DNA of 64,000 nucleotides from assembly GCA_964596345.1 (NCBI GenBank), contig CAZQSZ010000002.1:620001-684000 (forward strand), read 5' to 3'. Source of the stretch: CADEDV01 sp964596345. GTDB lineage: Bacteria; Bacteroidota; Bacteroidia; Chitinophagales; Chitinophagaceae. Positions 45,544 to 55,373 of the stretch are shown here, one piece after another (position 1 is the first letter of the stretch; every line of letters begins with the position of its first letter). A model generated the notes under the pieces. It saw only the letters and a program-made list of their open reading frames with translations, was not told the origin of the DNA and ran no database searches. The position numbers were made by a program, and so were the translations under genes.

Positions 45544-46473
45544 TTATAATGTTTTCAGCACGTCATTCATACTTCTCACCGCATCTGCACTTTTATTGAA
45601 AGCAGCTTGCTCAGCTTCGTTCAGTTTAAAATCAATGATCTTTTCCCAACCGTTTTTACCAATGGTAACCGGAACGCCGAGGCAAATATCTTTCTGACCA
45701 TATTCGCCATCGAGTGCCACGCAGCAGGTAAATAATTTCTTTTCATCACGCAAAATGGATTCTACCAACGCTGCTCCGGCAGCTCCGGGTGCATACCAGG
45801 CAGATGTACCGATCAAAGCTGTTAATGTTGCACCACCCACCATGGTGTCTTTTACAATTTTCTCTTGTTGCTCTGCACTCAGGAAATTGGTAACAGGAAC
45901 ACTGTTCCAGGTAGCCAGGCGAATCAGCGGGATCATTGTGGTATCACCATGCCCACCAACCACTACTGCATTCAGGTCAGAAGGGCTGCAGCCTAAATGC
46001 TGGCTTAATTGATATTTGAAACGGCTGCTGTCCAAAGTTCCGCCCATACCAATGATGCGGTGCTTCGGTAAACCGGTTGATTGTAAGGCGAGATAGGTCA
46101 TTGTATCCATCGGGTTGCTGATCACAATGATGATCGCATTGGGGGAATGCTTCAGGATGTTTTCACAAACACCTTTAACGATACCCGCATTCACACCGAT
46201 CAGTTCTTCACGGGTCATACCGGGTTTGCGGGGCAGGCCTGAAGTGATAACGACAACGTCACTGCCGGCTGTCTTTGCATAATCATTGGTGCTGCCGGTG
46301 ATCTTGGTATCAAAACCAAGTAAAGTGGCCGTTTGCATCATATCCTGGGCCTTGCCTTCAGCAATACCTTCTTTGATGTCGAGTAATACGAGTTCCTGGC
46401 AAAGTTCCTTACGGGCAATATTATCAGCACAGGTAGCTCCAACGGCACCGGCGCCTACAACAGTTACTTTCAT
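45544..46473 (-). CDS. mdh: Malate dehydrogenase
   Basis: NAD-dependent oxidation of malate to oxaloacetate in the TCA cycle. The 309 residues are of the LDH-like MDH type: VVGAGAVGATCADNIA at the N-terminus, the substrate arginines in LPRKPGMTREEL, the VISNPMDTMTYLA loop and the catalytic histidine in VVGGHGDTTMIPL. A perfect -7 box (46513-46520) lies 39 bases upstream of the ATG. Ends at a strong bidirectional hairpin. Confidence 0.97.
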   Translation of the reverse strand: MKVTVVGAGAVGATCADNIARKELCQELVLLDIKEGIAEGKAQDMMQTATLLGFDTKITGSTNDYAKTAGSDVVVITSGLPRKPGMTREELIGVNAGIVKGVCENILKHSPNAIIIVISNPMDTMTYLALQSTGLPKHRIIGMGGTLDSSRFKYQLSQHLGCSPSDLNAVVVGGHGDTTMIPLIRLATWNSVPVTNFLSAEQQEKIVKDTMVGGATLTALIGTSAWYAPGAAGAALVESILRDEKKLFTCCVALDGEYGQKDICLGVPVTIGKNGWEKIIDFKLNEAEQAAFNKSADAVRSMNDVLKTL

Positions 46474-46512
46474 GAAATATAGAATTTATAAAATGATAAA
46501 TTATTTGCGCAG

Positions 46513-46520
46513 CAAAGGTA
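46513..46520 (-). promoter_or_regulatory. -7 promoter box for mdh
   Basis: TACCTTTG on the minus strand, an exact TAnnTTTG match; a CTG stands 20 bp further upstream where TTG would be expected. Confidence 0.5.
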
Positions 46521-46624
46521 GGTGCTGGCCGTTAAAATTGCAGGCCGATTTTGATTTTCCTGACGATTATCATACCCTGTTTGCAGCCAGTAAAAAAGAG
46601 CTGAATTTCGTCATACCGGGCCGG

Positions 46625-47125
46625 CTATTTTTCAAAAGCTGTCAATACTTTTTCAACGGGCATAGAGCCCTCAAAAACCGAGATCAATTCTTTTTTTCGG
46701 TTGTAAAACGCAAGAAAAGGGAGGCTATGAATGGTAAAAAAACTGGTCAGGAAATAATGGGTGTCCTGTGCCACAACAATATTCTTGTAGTTGGCCAACC
46801 GGTAACGTTCCCGGAAGGCCATCATGCTGTCAAACGGGGCATACGTAGCCATCACGATCTGTATATGCCTGAATTTGTCAATGTGTTTGATAATTGCCTC
46901 GGTCTCCTGCTGGCAATGTTCGCACTGTGGGTTAAACAACATCAGCAGCACAGAAGCCTTCTTATCTAAATCGGTTTTGGTAAAAAAGGTACTGCTGTCT
47001 GTGTTGAGCAGCTTGACGGGTGGGAAGGAAGGAAACCGTTTATAAGGCGGCAGGGTGGAATCAGTTTGTGAAAAAAGAGTAATCGCCAACAGGATACATA
47101 TTGCCAACAGGCTGCTTTTTTTCAT
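46625..47125 (-). CDS. TlpA-like thioredoxin-fold protein, exported
   Basis: 166 residues from ATG 47125 (MKKSSLLAICILLAITLFSQ), a signal peptide. The redox motif C68-E-H-C71 follows LLMLFNPQ, in the position of the thioredoxin WCxxC with the tryptophan replaced by Gln; IHSLPFLAFYNRK holds the cis-proline. Likely a periplasmic thiol-disulfide protein, possibly for cytochrome maturation or peroxide defence. A perfect -7 box sits five bases upstream of the ATG, so the mRNA would be leaderless; this supports 47125 and not the upstream ATG at 47146, which would lie within the promoter. Confidence 0.88.
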   Translation of the reverse strand: MKKSSLLAICILLAITLFSQTDSTLPPYKRFPSFPPVKLLNTDSSTFFTKTDLDKKASVLLMLFNPQCEHCQQETEAIIKHIDKFRHIQIVMATYAPFDSMMAFRERYRLANYKNIVVAQDTHYFLTSFFTIHSLPFLAFYNRKKELISVFEGSMPVEKVLTAFEK

Positions 47126-47130
47126 ACCAT

Positions 47131-47138
47131 CAAAGATA
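47131..47138 (-). promoter_or_regulatory. -7 promoter box for the TlpA-like gene, adjoining the start codon
   Basis: TATCTTTG on the minus strand, an exact TAnnTTTG match, ending five bases before ATG 47125. The transcript should begin at or next to the start codon. Confidence 0.55.
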
Positions 47139-47207
47139 AACAGCATGGCCCGGACCGGATGCAGGGAATATGTAATAGCCCTGTTTGAATGTGTTTTTAT
47201 TTACTTA

Positions 47208-47237
47208 TTGCCATCAAAAGTCACTGCCTTATCTTTG
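47208..47237 (+). promoter_or_regulatory. efp promoter
   Basis: TTG (47208-47210), a 19-bp spacer and TATCTTTG (47230-47237): an exact match to the Bacteroidota consensus, 23 bases before ATG 47261. Confidence 0.75.
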
Positions 47238-47260
47238 CCGCCTCAAAATTTGTATTTAAC

Positions 47261-47824
47261 ATGGCAACAACAGCAGACATCAGCAGGGGACTAATCATCA
47301 AATTGGATGGTAGTTTATATACCGTGGTAGAATTTGGTGAGAATAAAACTGCCCGTGCAGCGGCTAAAGTGTGGGCAAAACTGAAAGGGGTGGATAATAA
47401 CCGCTCTATAGAAAAGACCTGGAACTCAGGAGATAGCATCTTCCCGGTGCGGGTGGAAAGAAAAAGCTACCAGTTTCTTTATAAGGATGATAGCGGCTAC
47501 AATTTTATGGATACCGAAACCTTTGAACAGGTGGCCGTCCAGGAAAATATGGTGGATGCACCCCAGTTTTTAAAAGATGGCCAGGAAGTAAGTGTGTTGT
47601 TCAACACAGAAACCGAGTTACCAATGAGTGTTGAACTACCTGATAAGATCGTGATGCTGGTTACTTATACAGAACCGGGGCTGAGAGGAGATACCGCCAC
47701 CCGTACCCTCAAACCTGCTACTATTGAGACTGGTGCTACCATCAACGTTCCCTTATTTGTCAATGAAGGCGAGCAGATCCGCATTAACACCAAGACAGGG
47801 GAATACGTGGAGAGAGTGAAATAA
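47261..47824 (+). CDS. efp: Elongation factor P with a non-canonical arginine-tipped loop
   Basis: Relieves ribosome stalling at polyproline. 187 residues from ATG 47261, with the normal three beta domains and the C-terminal signature YTEPGLRGDTATRTLKPA. The tip loop, normally PGKG with Lys34, reads GENKTARAAAKVW; Arg32 falls exactly where Pseudomonas EF-P carries its rhamnosylated Arg32 (NKSGRNSA). The usual lysine of this position is thus missing. No EarP or lysylation gene lies nearby. Own promoter at 47208-47237 and a terminator at 47845-47880. Confidence 0.95.
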   Translation: MATTADISRGLIIKLDGSLYTVVEFGENKTARAAAKVWAKLKGVDNNRSIEKTWNSGDSIFPVRVERKSYQFLYKDDSGYNFMDTETFEQVAVQENMVDAPQFLKDGQEVSVLFNTETELPMSVELPDKIVMLVTYTEPGLRGDTATRTLKPATIETGATINVPLFVNEGEQIRINTKTGEYVERVK

Positions 47825-47844
47825 TCATATTTATAAATTGAGGC

Positions 47845-47880
47845 AAATGGCCCTGAATCACCCGGTTTTGGGCCATTTTT
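47845..47880 (+). terminator. efp terminator
   Basis: AAATGGCCC (47845-47853) pairs with GGGCCATTT (47870-47878), then T's. Confidence 0.8.
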
Positions 47881-48018
47881 CATCCATTTCGACCCGATTT
47901 GGGCCTAAAACACTTAAAAATCATTTGAAAAGCTGGCTCTGTTTTCCCTAACTTAGCCCCCTGCCTGCTTGCCGGCGGGTACTTTTCTAAACCAAAACTT
48001 CTTTCAAAATTGAAAAAC

Positions 48019-48504
48019 ATGGATTTCAAGCAAATACAGGAGTTGATCAAAATGGTCAACAAATCTAATATTGGCGAACTGACCATTGAGCAGAAAGATT
48101 TCAGGGTTACGATCAAACAGAAAGAGGATCATATTACCCAGGTTGTTTCTGCAGCGCCGGTTCAATCAATGCCGGTGCAAACAGCCGCCCCCCAACCAGC
48201 AGCGGCTGCTAACAATGCCCCGGCTGCTGAGAAGCCCAAAGCAGCCGAAGCGCCTGCCGGAAATCTTGTAACCATTAAGAGCCCGATGATCGGTACCTTC
48301 TACCGGAAAGCATCCCCGGATAAACCTAATCTTGCAGATATCGGCAGTGAAATAGCACCGGGTTCTGTGGTTTGTATCATCGAAGCAATGAAGCTTTTCA
48401 ACGAAATTGAAAGTGAAGTGAAAGGAAAGATCGTGAAAGTGCTGGTGGAAGATGCTTCCCCGGTTGAATACGATCAGCCTTTGTTCCTGGTAGAACCAGC
48501 TTAG
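48019..48504 (+). CDS. accB: Biotin carboxyl carrier protein of acetyl-CoA carboxylase
   Basis: 161 residues from ATG 48019 (MDFKQIQELIKMVN). An N-terminal helical domain is followed by an Ala/Pro-rich flexible linker (about 43-82) and the biotinyl domain with the biotin-accepting Lys125 in IEAMKLFNEIE. It carries CO2 between AccC and AccAD. A TTG at 48010 would add only three residues. accC begins 91 bases later, so they form an operon. Confidence 0.97.
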   Translation: MDFKQIQELIKMVNKSNIGELTIEQKDFRVTIKQKEDHITQVVSAAPVQSMPVQTAAPQPAAAANNAPAAEKPKAAEAPAGNLVTIKSPMIGTFYRKASPDKPNLADIGSEIAPGSVVCIIEAMKLFNEIESEVKGKIVKVLVEDASPVEYDQPLFLVEPA

Positions 48505-48595
48505 TATCGTCATCGTCCATGGATTTTTGCCCATAGTTTGACAGGCTATGGATGATCATCAATGGACATTTTAGTTTATCAGAAAAGAAAATACA

Positions 48596-49933
<1,338 letters not shown>

Positions 49934-49957
49934 GATAATGTTACAGTACTACTGTTA

Positions 49958-49986
49958 AACCCCTGTTAGCAAACAGGGGTTTTTTA
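49958..49986 (+). terminator. accBC terminator
   Basis: AACCCCTGTT-AGCA-AACAGGGGTT followed by T's, 25 bases after the accC stop. Confidence 0.9.
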
Positions 49987-50108
49987 TGCGCCGGATGTTC
50001 CGGATTTCATTTTAACAATCCGTAATAAAACTTTTGCCCGCTGTTTGCCTTCTATGGTTTGTGCTACAGTTTTTGGACGTTTTGGAAAATCAAAAAATCA
50101 TTAATAGT

Positions 50109-50540
50109 ATGAAAAAGGTAACTCTACTCTCGGCATTTGTTGTACTCATTGCTGTTTTTATCAGCAGTTGCGTAAGAACCGTTAACGTAAACGCAGACGA
50201 AAATTACTGGCTTACCCAGGAAAGGGCTGATGTAGTATACAGTGATGCTTATTGCGGCTATTACGTGGTGGAAACATTGTATGGCTATTCCATTCTTCGT
50301 TCCACCGGCAGCAGCCGTCCTTACGAAGGTGATATCATGTATGGTAACTTCGGTAACTACGGTACAAGAAATTACTATAACTACTCCGCCGGTATTGTCG
50401 TGTCGGCACAGTTGGTTGAGTACGACCTCTCTTATGTGGATGCCCAGATCGCATTGGAGTATTATTGCCCCAGCTATGGCAAGAATGCAGAAGCAAGGAT
50501 CAAAAATTCAGGTGCAGTTAAAATAGCCAGACCTAAATAA
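50109..50540 (+). CDS. Small lipoprotein of unknown function
   Basis: 143 residues from ATG 50109. The N-terminus (MKKVTLLSAFVVLIAVFISSC) ends in a lipobox ISSC, so the mature protein starts at Cys21. The rest is rich in tyrosine, asparagine and glycine (GNFGNYGTRNYYNYSAG) and contains YDLSYVDAQIALEYYCPSYG. I do not recognise a family. A strong terminator follows. No operon partner is evident. Confidence 0.75.
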   Translation: MKKVTLLSAFVVLIAVFISSCVRTVNVNADENYWLTQERADVVYSDAYCGYYVVETLYGYSILRSTGSSRPYEGDIMYGNFGNYGTRNYYNYSAGIVVSAQLVEYDLSYVDAQIALEYYCPSYGKNAEARIKNSGAVKIARPK

Positions 50541-50562
50541 TCAGTATCAACCTCCAATAACT

Positions 50563-50590
50563 AAATCCCGGTAATCAACCGGGATTTTTT
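50563..50590 (+). terminator. Terminator of the lipoprotein gene
   Basis: AAATCCCGGT-AATCA-ACCGGGATTT with a T tract. The sequence just after (TACTTTTA) resembles a -7 box for the dipeptidase gene. Confidence 0.85.
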
Positions 50591-50615
50591 ACTTTTAGGG
50601 ATAAACGCTGACCTC

Positions 50616-51794
50616 ATGCGAACTATTTTCTTTCTTCTTGCATTACTTGCCACGATATGTTTACCTGCGCAGTCTGTTAAAAAAATGCACAGTAAAGCCG
50701 TACTGGTGGATACACATAATGATGTGCTTTCTTCAGGAGTACTCGATGGTATTGATATCTCCAAACGGGTGAAAGAAGGGCATAGTGACCTGGATAGATG
50801 GAAAGAAGGCGGATTGGATGTACAATTCTTTTCAGTTTGGACGGGAGATAAGCCACGCAATAAAGAAGGATTTTTTAAGGATGCCAAACAGGAAATTGAT
50901 TCTCTGAATATACTGGTGCTGAAAAACCCATTCCGGATGACACTGGCCCGGGATTACCGGGAAGTTAAAAAAGGAATCCGGCAGGGTAAGCTGGTAGCAT
51001 TGATTGGCGTGGAAGGCGGGCACATGATAGAAGATGATCTTGGAAAGCTGGAGGAACTGTATAAGCAGGATACCCGGTATATGACGCTGACATGGAATAA
51101 TAGCACCTCCTGGGCCAGCAGTGCGATGGATGAAACACTGCATGCCGAAACATTGAAGCATAAAGGGCTCACAGATTTTGGGAAACGGGTGGTTAAGAAG
51201 ATGAATGAGCTGGGCATGATCGTTGACCTTTCGCATACGGGGGAGCAGACTTTCTATGATGCTTTGGCTGTTACCACCAAACCGGTTTTATTATCTCACA
51301 GCTCTGTATGGAGCATTTGCCCGGTATTCAGGAATGTAAAAGATGATCAGATAAAAGCCCTGGCCAAAAATGGCGGAGTGATCTGTATTAATTTTTACTC
51401 AGGATTTATCAGTAAAGAGTATGATCAGCGATCCACTTACCTGAATGGGCCTGGTAAAAAGATCATACAGGATTCGTTGTTCGGTATCCTTCAGGATTCT
51501 GCAGCAATAAAAACACAATGGCAGCAATATTATGATGCGGAGATGAATAAGGTAAGACCTTCCATCGGTAAGTTAGTGGATCATATTGATCATATCGTAA
51601 AACTGGTGGGAGATTATTACGTGGGCATCGGTTCTGATTACGATGGAGTGGGTTCCTTACCCGTCGGGCTTGAAGATGTAACAACGTATCCAAAGATCAC
51701 AGAAGAATTATTCCGGAGAGGTTATTCAAAGAAATCCATCAATAAAATTTTAGGTGGTAATGTGCTGCGGGTAATGAAAGCAAATTTCAGGTAG
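50616..51794 (+). CDS. Membrane dipeptidase, M19 (renal dipeptidase) family, exported
   Basis: 392 residues with a signal peptide (MRTIFFLLALLATICLPAQ). Zinc-binding pattern: VDTHNDVL with H34 and D36, VEGGHMIEDDL, LSHTGEQTFYD, LLSHSSVWSI and GIGSDYDGVG. Hydrolyses dipeptides, in other bacteria including D-amino-acid peptides; the substrate here is inferred. Followed by a bidirectional hairpin. Confidence 0.95.
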   Translation: MRTIFFLLALLATICLPAQSVKKMHSKAVLVDTHNDVLSSGVLDGIDISKRVKEGHSDLDRWKEGGLDVQFFSVWTGDKPRNKEGFFKDAKQEIDSLNILVLKNPFRMTLARDYREVKKGIRQGKLVALIGVEGGHMIEDDLGKLEELYKQDTRYMTLTWNNSTSWASSAMDETLHAETLKHKGLTDFGKRVVKKMNELGMIVDLSHTGEQTFYDALAVTTKPVLLSHSSVWSICPVFRNVKDDQIKALAKNGGVICINFYSGFISKEYDQRSTYLNGPGKKIIQDSLFGILQDSAAIKTQWQQYYDAEMNKVRPSIGKLVDHIDHIVKLVGDYYVGIGSDYDGVGSLPVGLEDVTTYPKITEELFRRGYSKKSINKILGGNVLRVMKANFR

Positions 51795-51810
51795 AACCGG
51801 TGCAATAATC

Positions 51811-51844
51811 AAAAAGGCTGATAAGAAATCTTACCAGCCTTTTT
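51811..51844. terminator. Bidirectional terminator between dipeptidase and glnN
   Basis: AAAAAGGCTG-ATAAG / CTTAC-CAGCCTTTTT around a 4-nt loop, with one mismatch in the stem. Confidence 0.85.
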
Positions 51845-51864
51845 AATACTTATATAACCCCGGA

Positions 51865-54054
51865 TTATCTCAGGAATAACATCTCACGGTATTTTGGCAA
51901 ATACCATTCCCTGTCATCTACCAGCAATTCCAGCTTGTCAACATGGTAGCGGATCTCGTCGAAGAAAGTATCTTTTACCTGGCTTTGGTAAGCGATAGCT
52001 TTTGTTCTTGTATTATCAATATTGTTGGCAATCTTCCGGGCATCGATCATTTTCTCCACCAGGTCACTGGTCTTGTTAATATGCTCAGATATCTTTTCCA
52101 GTATTTGTTTCTGGTTGGCAAAACCTGCTTCAGTAATACCGGCTTCTTTCAAGCCACGGATATTATTGGCCAGCAGGTTCTGGTAGCGGATAGCTGCCGG
52201 CAAAACATGACTGGTAGCGATCTCACCCATGATACGGCTTTCGATCTGCACTTTCTTAATGTATTTTTCCAGTTCGATCTCATGCCTCGCTTCCAGTTCG
52301 CTGTGCGAATAGATATCATTGCTCTCAAATAATTTCTTGGCTTTTTCGGTCACCATTGCATCCAGTGCCAGCGGGGTGGTCTTTACATTCGGTAAACCTC
52401 TTCTTTCTGCTTCTTTGGCCCAGGCATCACTGTAGCCATCCCCTTCAAATAATACTTTTTCACCGGCAACAATATACTGGCGGATCACATGCATGATAGC
52501 GATCTCTTTTTTCTCGCCTTTTTCGATCAGTGCATCCACTTCTTTTTTGAATTGCTTCAGCGTTTCTGCCATGATCGTATTCAGAACAGTCATCGGGTTC
52601 GAACAGTTAGCAGAAGAACCTACTGCACGGAATTCAAATTTGTTTCCGGTAAAGGCAAATGGTGAAGTACGGTTACGGTCGGTATTATCCATCAGCAATT
52701 CAGGAATGCTCTTATGAATATCGATCTTCAGCATGCTCTCATCCGTTTCATCCATTTTTTCAGACACTCTTTCTTTTACATCATTCAGTACTTTACTTAA
52801 ATACTGCCCAATGAAAACAGAGATGATGGCAGGAGGAGCTTCATTCGCACCCAACCGGTGATCGTTCGGCGCTGAAGCAATGGAAGCTCTTAAGATATCT
52901 GCATAATCATGTACCGCTTTGATCGTGTTTACAAAGAAAGTAAGGAACATCAGGTTGGTCTTCGGTGTTTTACCGGGAGCAAGCAGGTTCACTCCGGTAT
53001 CAGTGGCCATACTCCAGTTGTTATGCTTGCCACTGCCGTTGATACCGGCAAATGGTTTTTCATGCAATAACACCCGCAGGCTGTGACGGCGGGCCACTCT
53101 TTCCATCACATCCATCAGTAAAGAGTTGTGATCCACGGCCACACTTACATCTTCAAAGATCGGGGCACACTCATACTGGCCGGGTGCTACCTCATTATGC
53201 CTTGTACGTAAAGGAATACCTAATTTATACGCTTCGTTTTCGAAATCTCTCATGTAGGCATACACTCTCTCCGGAATAGATCCGAAATACTGGTCTTCCA
53301 ATTGCTGGTTTTTGGCAGAAGTGTGACCATAAACCGTTCTGCCGGTCATCACCAGGTCAGGCCTTGCATTGAACATGGCTTCATCAATGATAAAGTATTC
53401 CTGTTCCCAGCCTAAAGTGACATTTACTTTGGAGACATTCTTATCAAAATAATTACATACATCAACAGCTGCTTTATTTAATGCTTCAGTTGCCTTTAGC
53501 AAGGGAGCTTTGTAATCCAGAGAATCGCCGGTGTAAGAAACGAAGATGGTGGGAATACACAATGTTTTGCCGCTGCTGATCTCCATGATAAAAGCAGGAG
53601 AGGAGGGATCCCAGGCCGTATATCCTCTTGCTTCAAAGGTGGCTCTCAATCCTCCACTCGGGAAAGAGGAGGCATCTGGTTCCTGCTGGATCAATGCATC
53701 GCCTTCAAATTGTTCAATGGGGGTACCGTCACTTTTTAATGTGAAGAAAGAATCATGTTTTTCAGCTGTCGTTCCTGTTAACGGTTGAAACCAGTGCGTG
53801 AAGTGTGTAACGCCTTTGCTCTCCGCCCAGGCACGGATACCATTGGCGATCTGGTTCGCCATGGCCCGGTCAATTTTCTGACTGGCTTTGATAGAGGCCT
53901 GCAAACTTTTATACGCTTCATCACTGAGAAACTCACGGGCCGTTTTCAATGTAAAAACATTGCTGCCAAAAACGCTGGTGATTCTTGGAGATTCATCCAC
54001 CTTTACTTCTGCACTGGTAGAAAGATTCTGGATCGCATTAAATCGTAGTGACAT
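51865..54054 (-). CDS. glnN: Glutamine synthetase type III
   Basis: ATP-dependent synthesis of glutamine from glutamate and ammonia. 729 residues, the length of the large GSIII dodecamer typical of Bacteroidota and cyanobacteria. Signatures: HWFQPLTGTTAEKHDSF, NVTLGWEQEYFIID, RTRHNEVAPGQYECAP, GINGSGKHNNWS, NRTSPFAFTGNKFEFRAVGSS. It lies directly downstream of a second, unrelated type (GSII) on the same strand, but a hairpin between them suggests separate transcription. Confidence 0.98.
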   Translation of the reverse strand: MSLRFNAIQNLSTSAEVKVDESPRITSVFGSNVFTLKTAREFLSDEAYKSLQASIKASQKIDRAMANQIANGIRAWAESKGVTHFTHWFQPLTGTTAEKHDSFFTLKSDGTPIEQFEGDALIQQEPDASSFPSGGLRATFEARGYTAWDPSSPAFIMEISSGKTLCIPTIFVSYTGDSLDYKAPLLKATEALNKAAVDVCNYFDKNVSKVNVTLGWEQEYFIIDEAMFNARPDLVMTGRTVYGHTSAKNQQLEDQYFGSIPERVYAYMRDFENEAYKLGIPLRTRHNEVAPGQYECAPIFEDVSVAVDHNSLLMDVMERVARRHSLRVLLHEKPFAGINGSGKHNNWSMATDTGVNLLAPGKTPKTNLMFLTFFVNTIKAVHDYADILRASIASAPNDHRLGANEAPPAIISVFIGQYLSKVLNDVKERVSEKMDETDESMLKIDIHKSIPELLMDNTDRNRTSPFAFTGNKFEFRAVGSSANCSNPMTVLNTIMAETLKQFKKEVDALIEKGEKKEIAIMHVIRQYIVAGEKVLFEGDGYSDAWAKEAERRGLPNVKTTPLALDAMVTEKAKKLFESNDIYSHSELEARHEIELEKYIKKVQIESRIMGEIATSHVLPAAIRYQNLLANNIRGLKEAGITEAGFANQKQILEKISEHINKTSDLVEKMIDARKIANNIDNTRTKAIAYQSQVKDTFFDEIRYHVDKLELLVDDREWYLPKYREMLFLR

Positions 54055-54098
54055 GTAATTGTATTTTAATTGAGATAAAAGTATCGAAAAAGTAAAGA

Positions 54099-54123
54099 GG
54101 GTAAGCCATAACCCGGCTTACCC
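54099..54123 (-). terminator. Terminator between the two glutamine synthetase genes
   Basis: GGGTAAGCC / GGCTTACCC around a 7-nt loop, followed on the minus strand by a T-rich run. It comes 51 bases after the GSII stop and 45 before glnN. Confidence 0.65.
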
Positions 54124-54173
54124 TGAATAAAGTGTTTATTTCTTTTTGACTAATGAATGATCAGGCAGGCTCA

Positions 54174-55217
54174 TCAGGCTACTTTCATTTCGCCGAGAGC
54201 CATCATTGCTTCAGCCGATTTTACAGTTTTTACAATCCGGGCGGCTACTTTATAAGGATCAGCCGCACTGTTCGGGCGACGGTCTTCCAGCCAGCCTTTC
54301 CAGCCTCTTTCTACGGTACCGATCGGGATACGGATGGAAGCTCCACGGTCAGAAACACCATATTTGAAATCAGTGATCGCAGCCGTTTCATGTTTACCAG
54401 TCAGCCGCAGGTGGTTGTCGGGACCATATACTTCAATATGTTCCAGTACAACAGGTCTGAAGGATTCACATATTTGTTCATAGATTTCCTGGCTGCCGCA
54501 GGTTCTCAATGTAGTGTTAGAGAAGTTGGCATGCATACCGCTTCCGTTCCAGTCAAGGTTACCTAAAGGTTTGCAATGCCAGTTGATAGAGATGCCGTGT
54601 TTTTCACCAATTCTTTCCAGCAGGTAGCGGGCCACCCAGATCTGGTCGCCGGCAGCTTTGGCACCTTTGGCAAAAATCTGGAACTCCCATTGCCCGGTTG
54701 CTACTTCCGCATTGATACCTTCAATATTCAAACCGGCATCAATACAGGCATCAAGATGTTCTTCCACGATATGACGGCCAAAAGCATTCTTTGCACCTAC
54801 TGAACAATAATAAGGTCCTTGCGGAGCGGGGTAGCCACCTTCGGGAAAACCGATCGGTTTATCAGTGGCAGGGTTCCAGAGGAAATACTCCTGCTCGAAT
54901 CCAAACCAGAAATCATTATCATCATCCTCAATAGTGGCACGGCCATTGGATGCATGTGCGGAACCATCGGGACTCAATACTTCGCACATGACCAGGTAAG
55001 CATTTTTTCGTTGAGGGTCTTTACAGATAAAAACGGGCTTCAGCAAACAATCGGAAGAACCACCCGGTGCCTGCTCAGTCGATGAACCATCGAAGCACCA
55101 CATCGGGCAATCTTCCAGGTTACCACTAAAATCTCTTTCGATTTTTGTTTTACTGCGGAGGCTTTGAATGGGCTTGTAACCATCCAGCCAGATGTACTCA
55201 AGTTTTGCTACTGACAT
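54174..55217 (-). CDS. Glutamine synthetase type II (eukaryote-like)
   Basis: 347 residues, the short decameric GSII class found in eukaryotes and some bacteria. Signatures: YIWLDGYKPIQSLRSKTK, CPMWCFDGSSTEQAPGGSSDC, WFGFEQEYFLW, HNWSCKPLG-like NWHCKPLGNLDWNGSGMHANFSN, and RGASIRIPIGTVERGWKGWLEDRRPN. It duplicates the activity of GSIII by a different protein, presumably under different control. A palindrome TGTTTC-N4-GAAACA lies just above its -7 box (55267-55274). Confidence 0.96.
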   Translation of the reverse strand: MSVAKLEYIWLDGYKPIQSLRSKTKIERDFSGNLEDCPMWCFDGSSTEQAPGGSSDCLLKPVFICKDPQRKNAYLVMCEVLSPDGSAHASNGRATIEDDDNDFWFGFEQEYFLWNPATDKPIGFPEGGYPAPQGPYYCSVGAKNAFGRHIVEEHLDACIDAGLNIEGINAEVATGQWEFQIFAKGAKAAGDQIWVARYLLERIGEKHGISINWHCKPLGNLDWNGSGMHANFSNTTLRTCGSQEIYEQICESFRPVVLEHIEVYGPDNHLRLTGKHETAAITDFKYGVSDRGASIRIPIGTVERGWKGWLEDRRPNSAADPYKVAARIVKTVKSAEAMMALGEMKVA

Positions 55218-55266
55218 GCTGAAGTATTTTTAATTAAAAAAATAAATAATATGAATATTACTAAGA

Positions 55267-55305
55267 CAAATCTAATAAAATGGAGAGTATGTTTCGTTTG
55301 AAACA
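55267..55305 (-). promoter_or_regulatory. GSII promoter with a palindromic operator
   Basis: TAGATTTG (55267-55274, minus strand) matches the -7 consensus exactly, 49 bases before the ATG. TGTTTCGTTTGAAACA (55290-55305) is a perfect 6-bp inverted repeat with a 4-bp spacer, centred at about -38 relative to the predicted start, where no TTG -33 box exists. This position is typical of an activator, e.g. of the Crp/Fnr family. Confidence 0.6.
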
Positions 55306-55373
55306 AAAAATAATTGCCAAAATGTGAATAAACTGAGAGTAATTAAGAAAATAAACTCAAAAATAAACAGGCG

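Noticed and set aside
46286..46969. 227-residue plus-strand frame
   Set aside because: Runs antisense through mdh, the intergenic gap and the TlpA-like gene, with no domain and no promoter.
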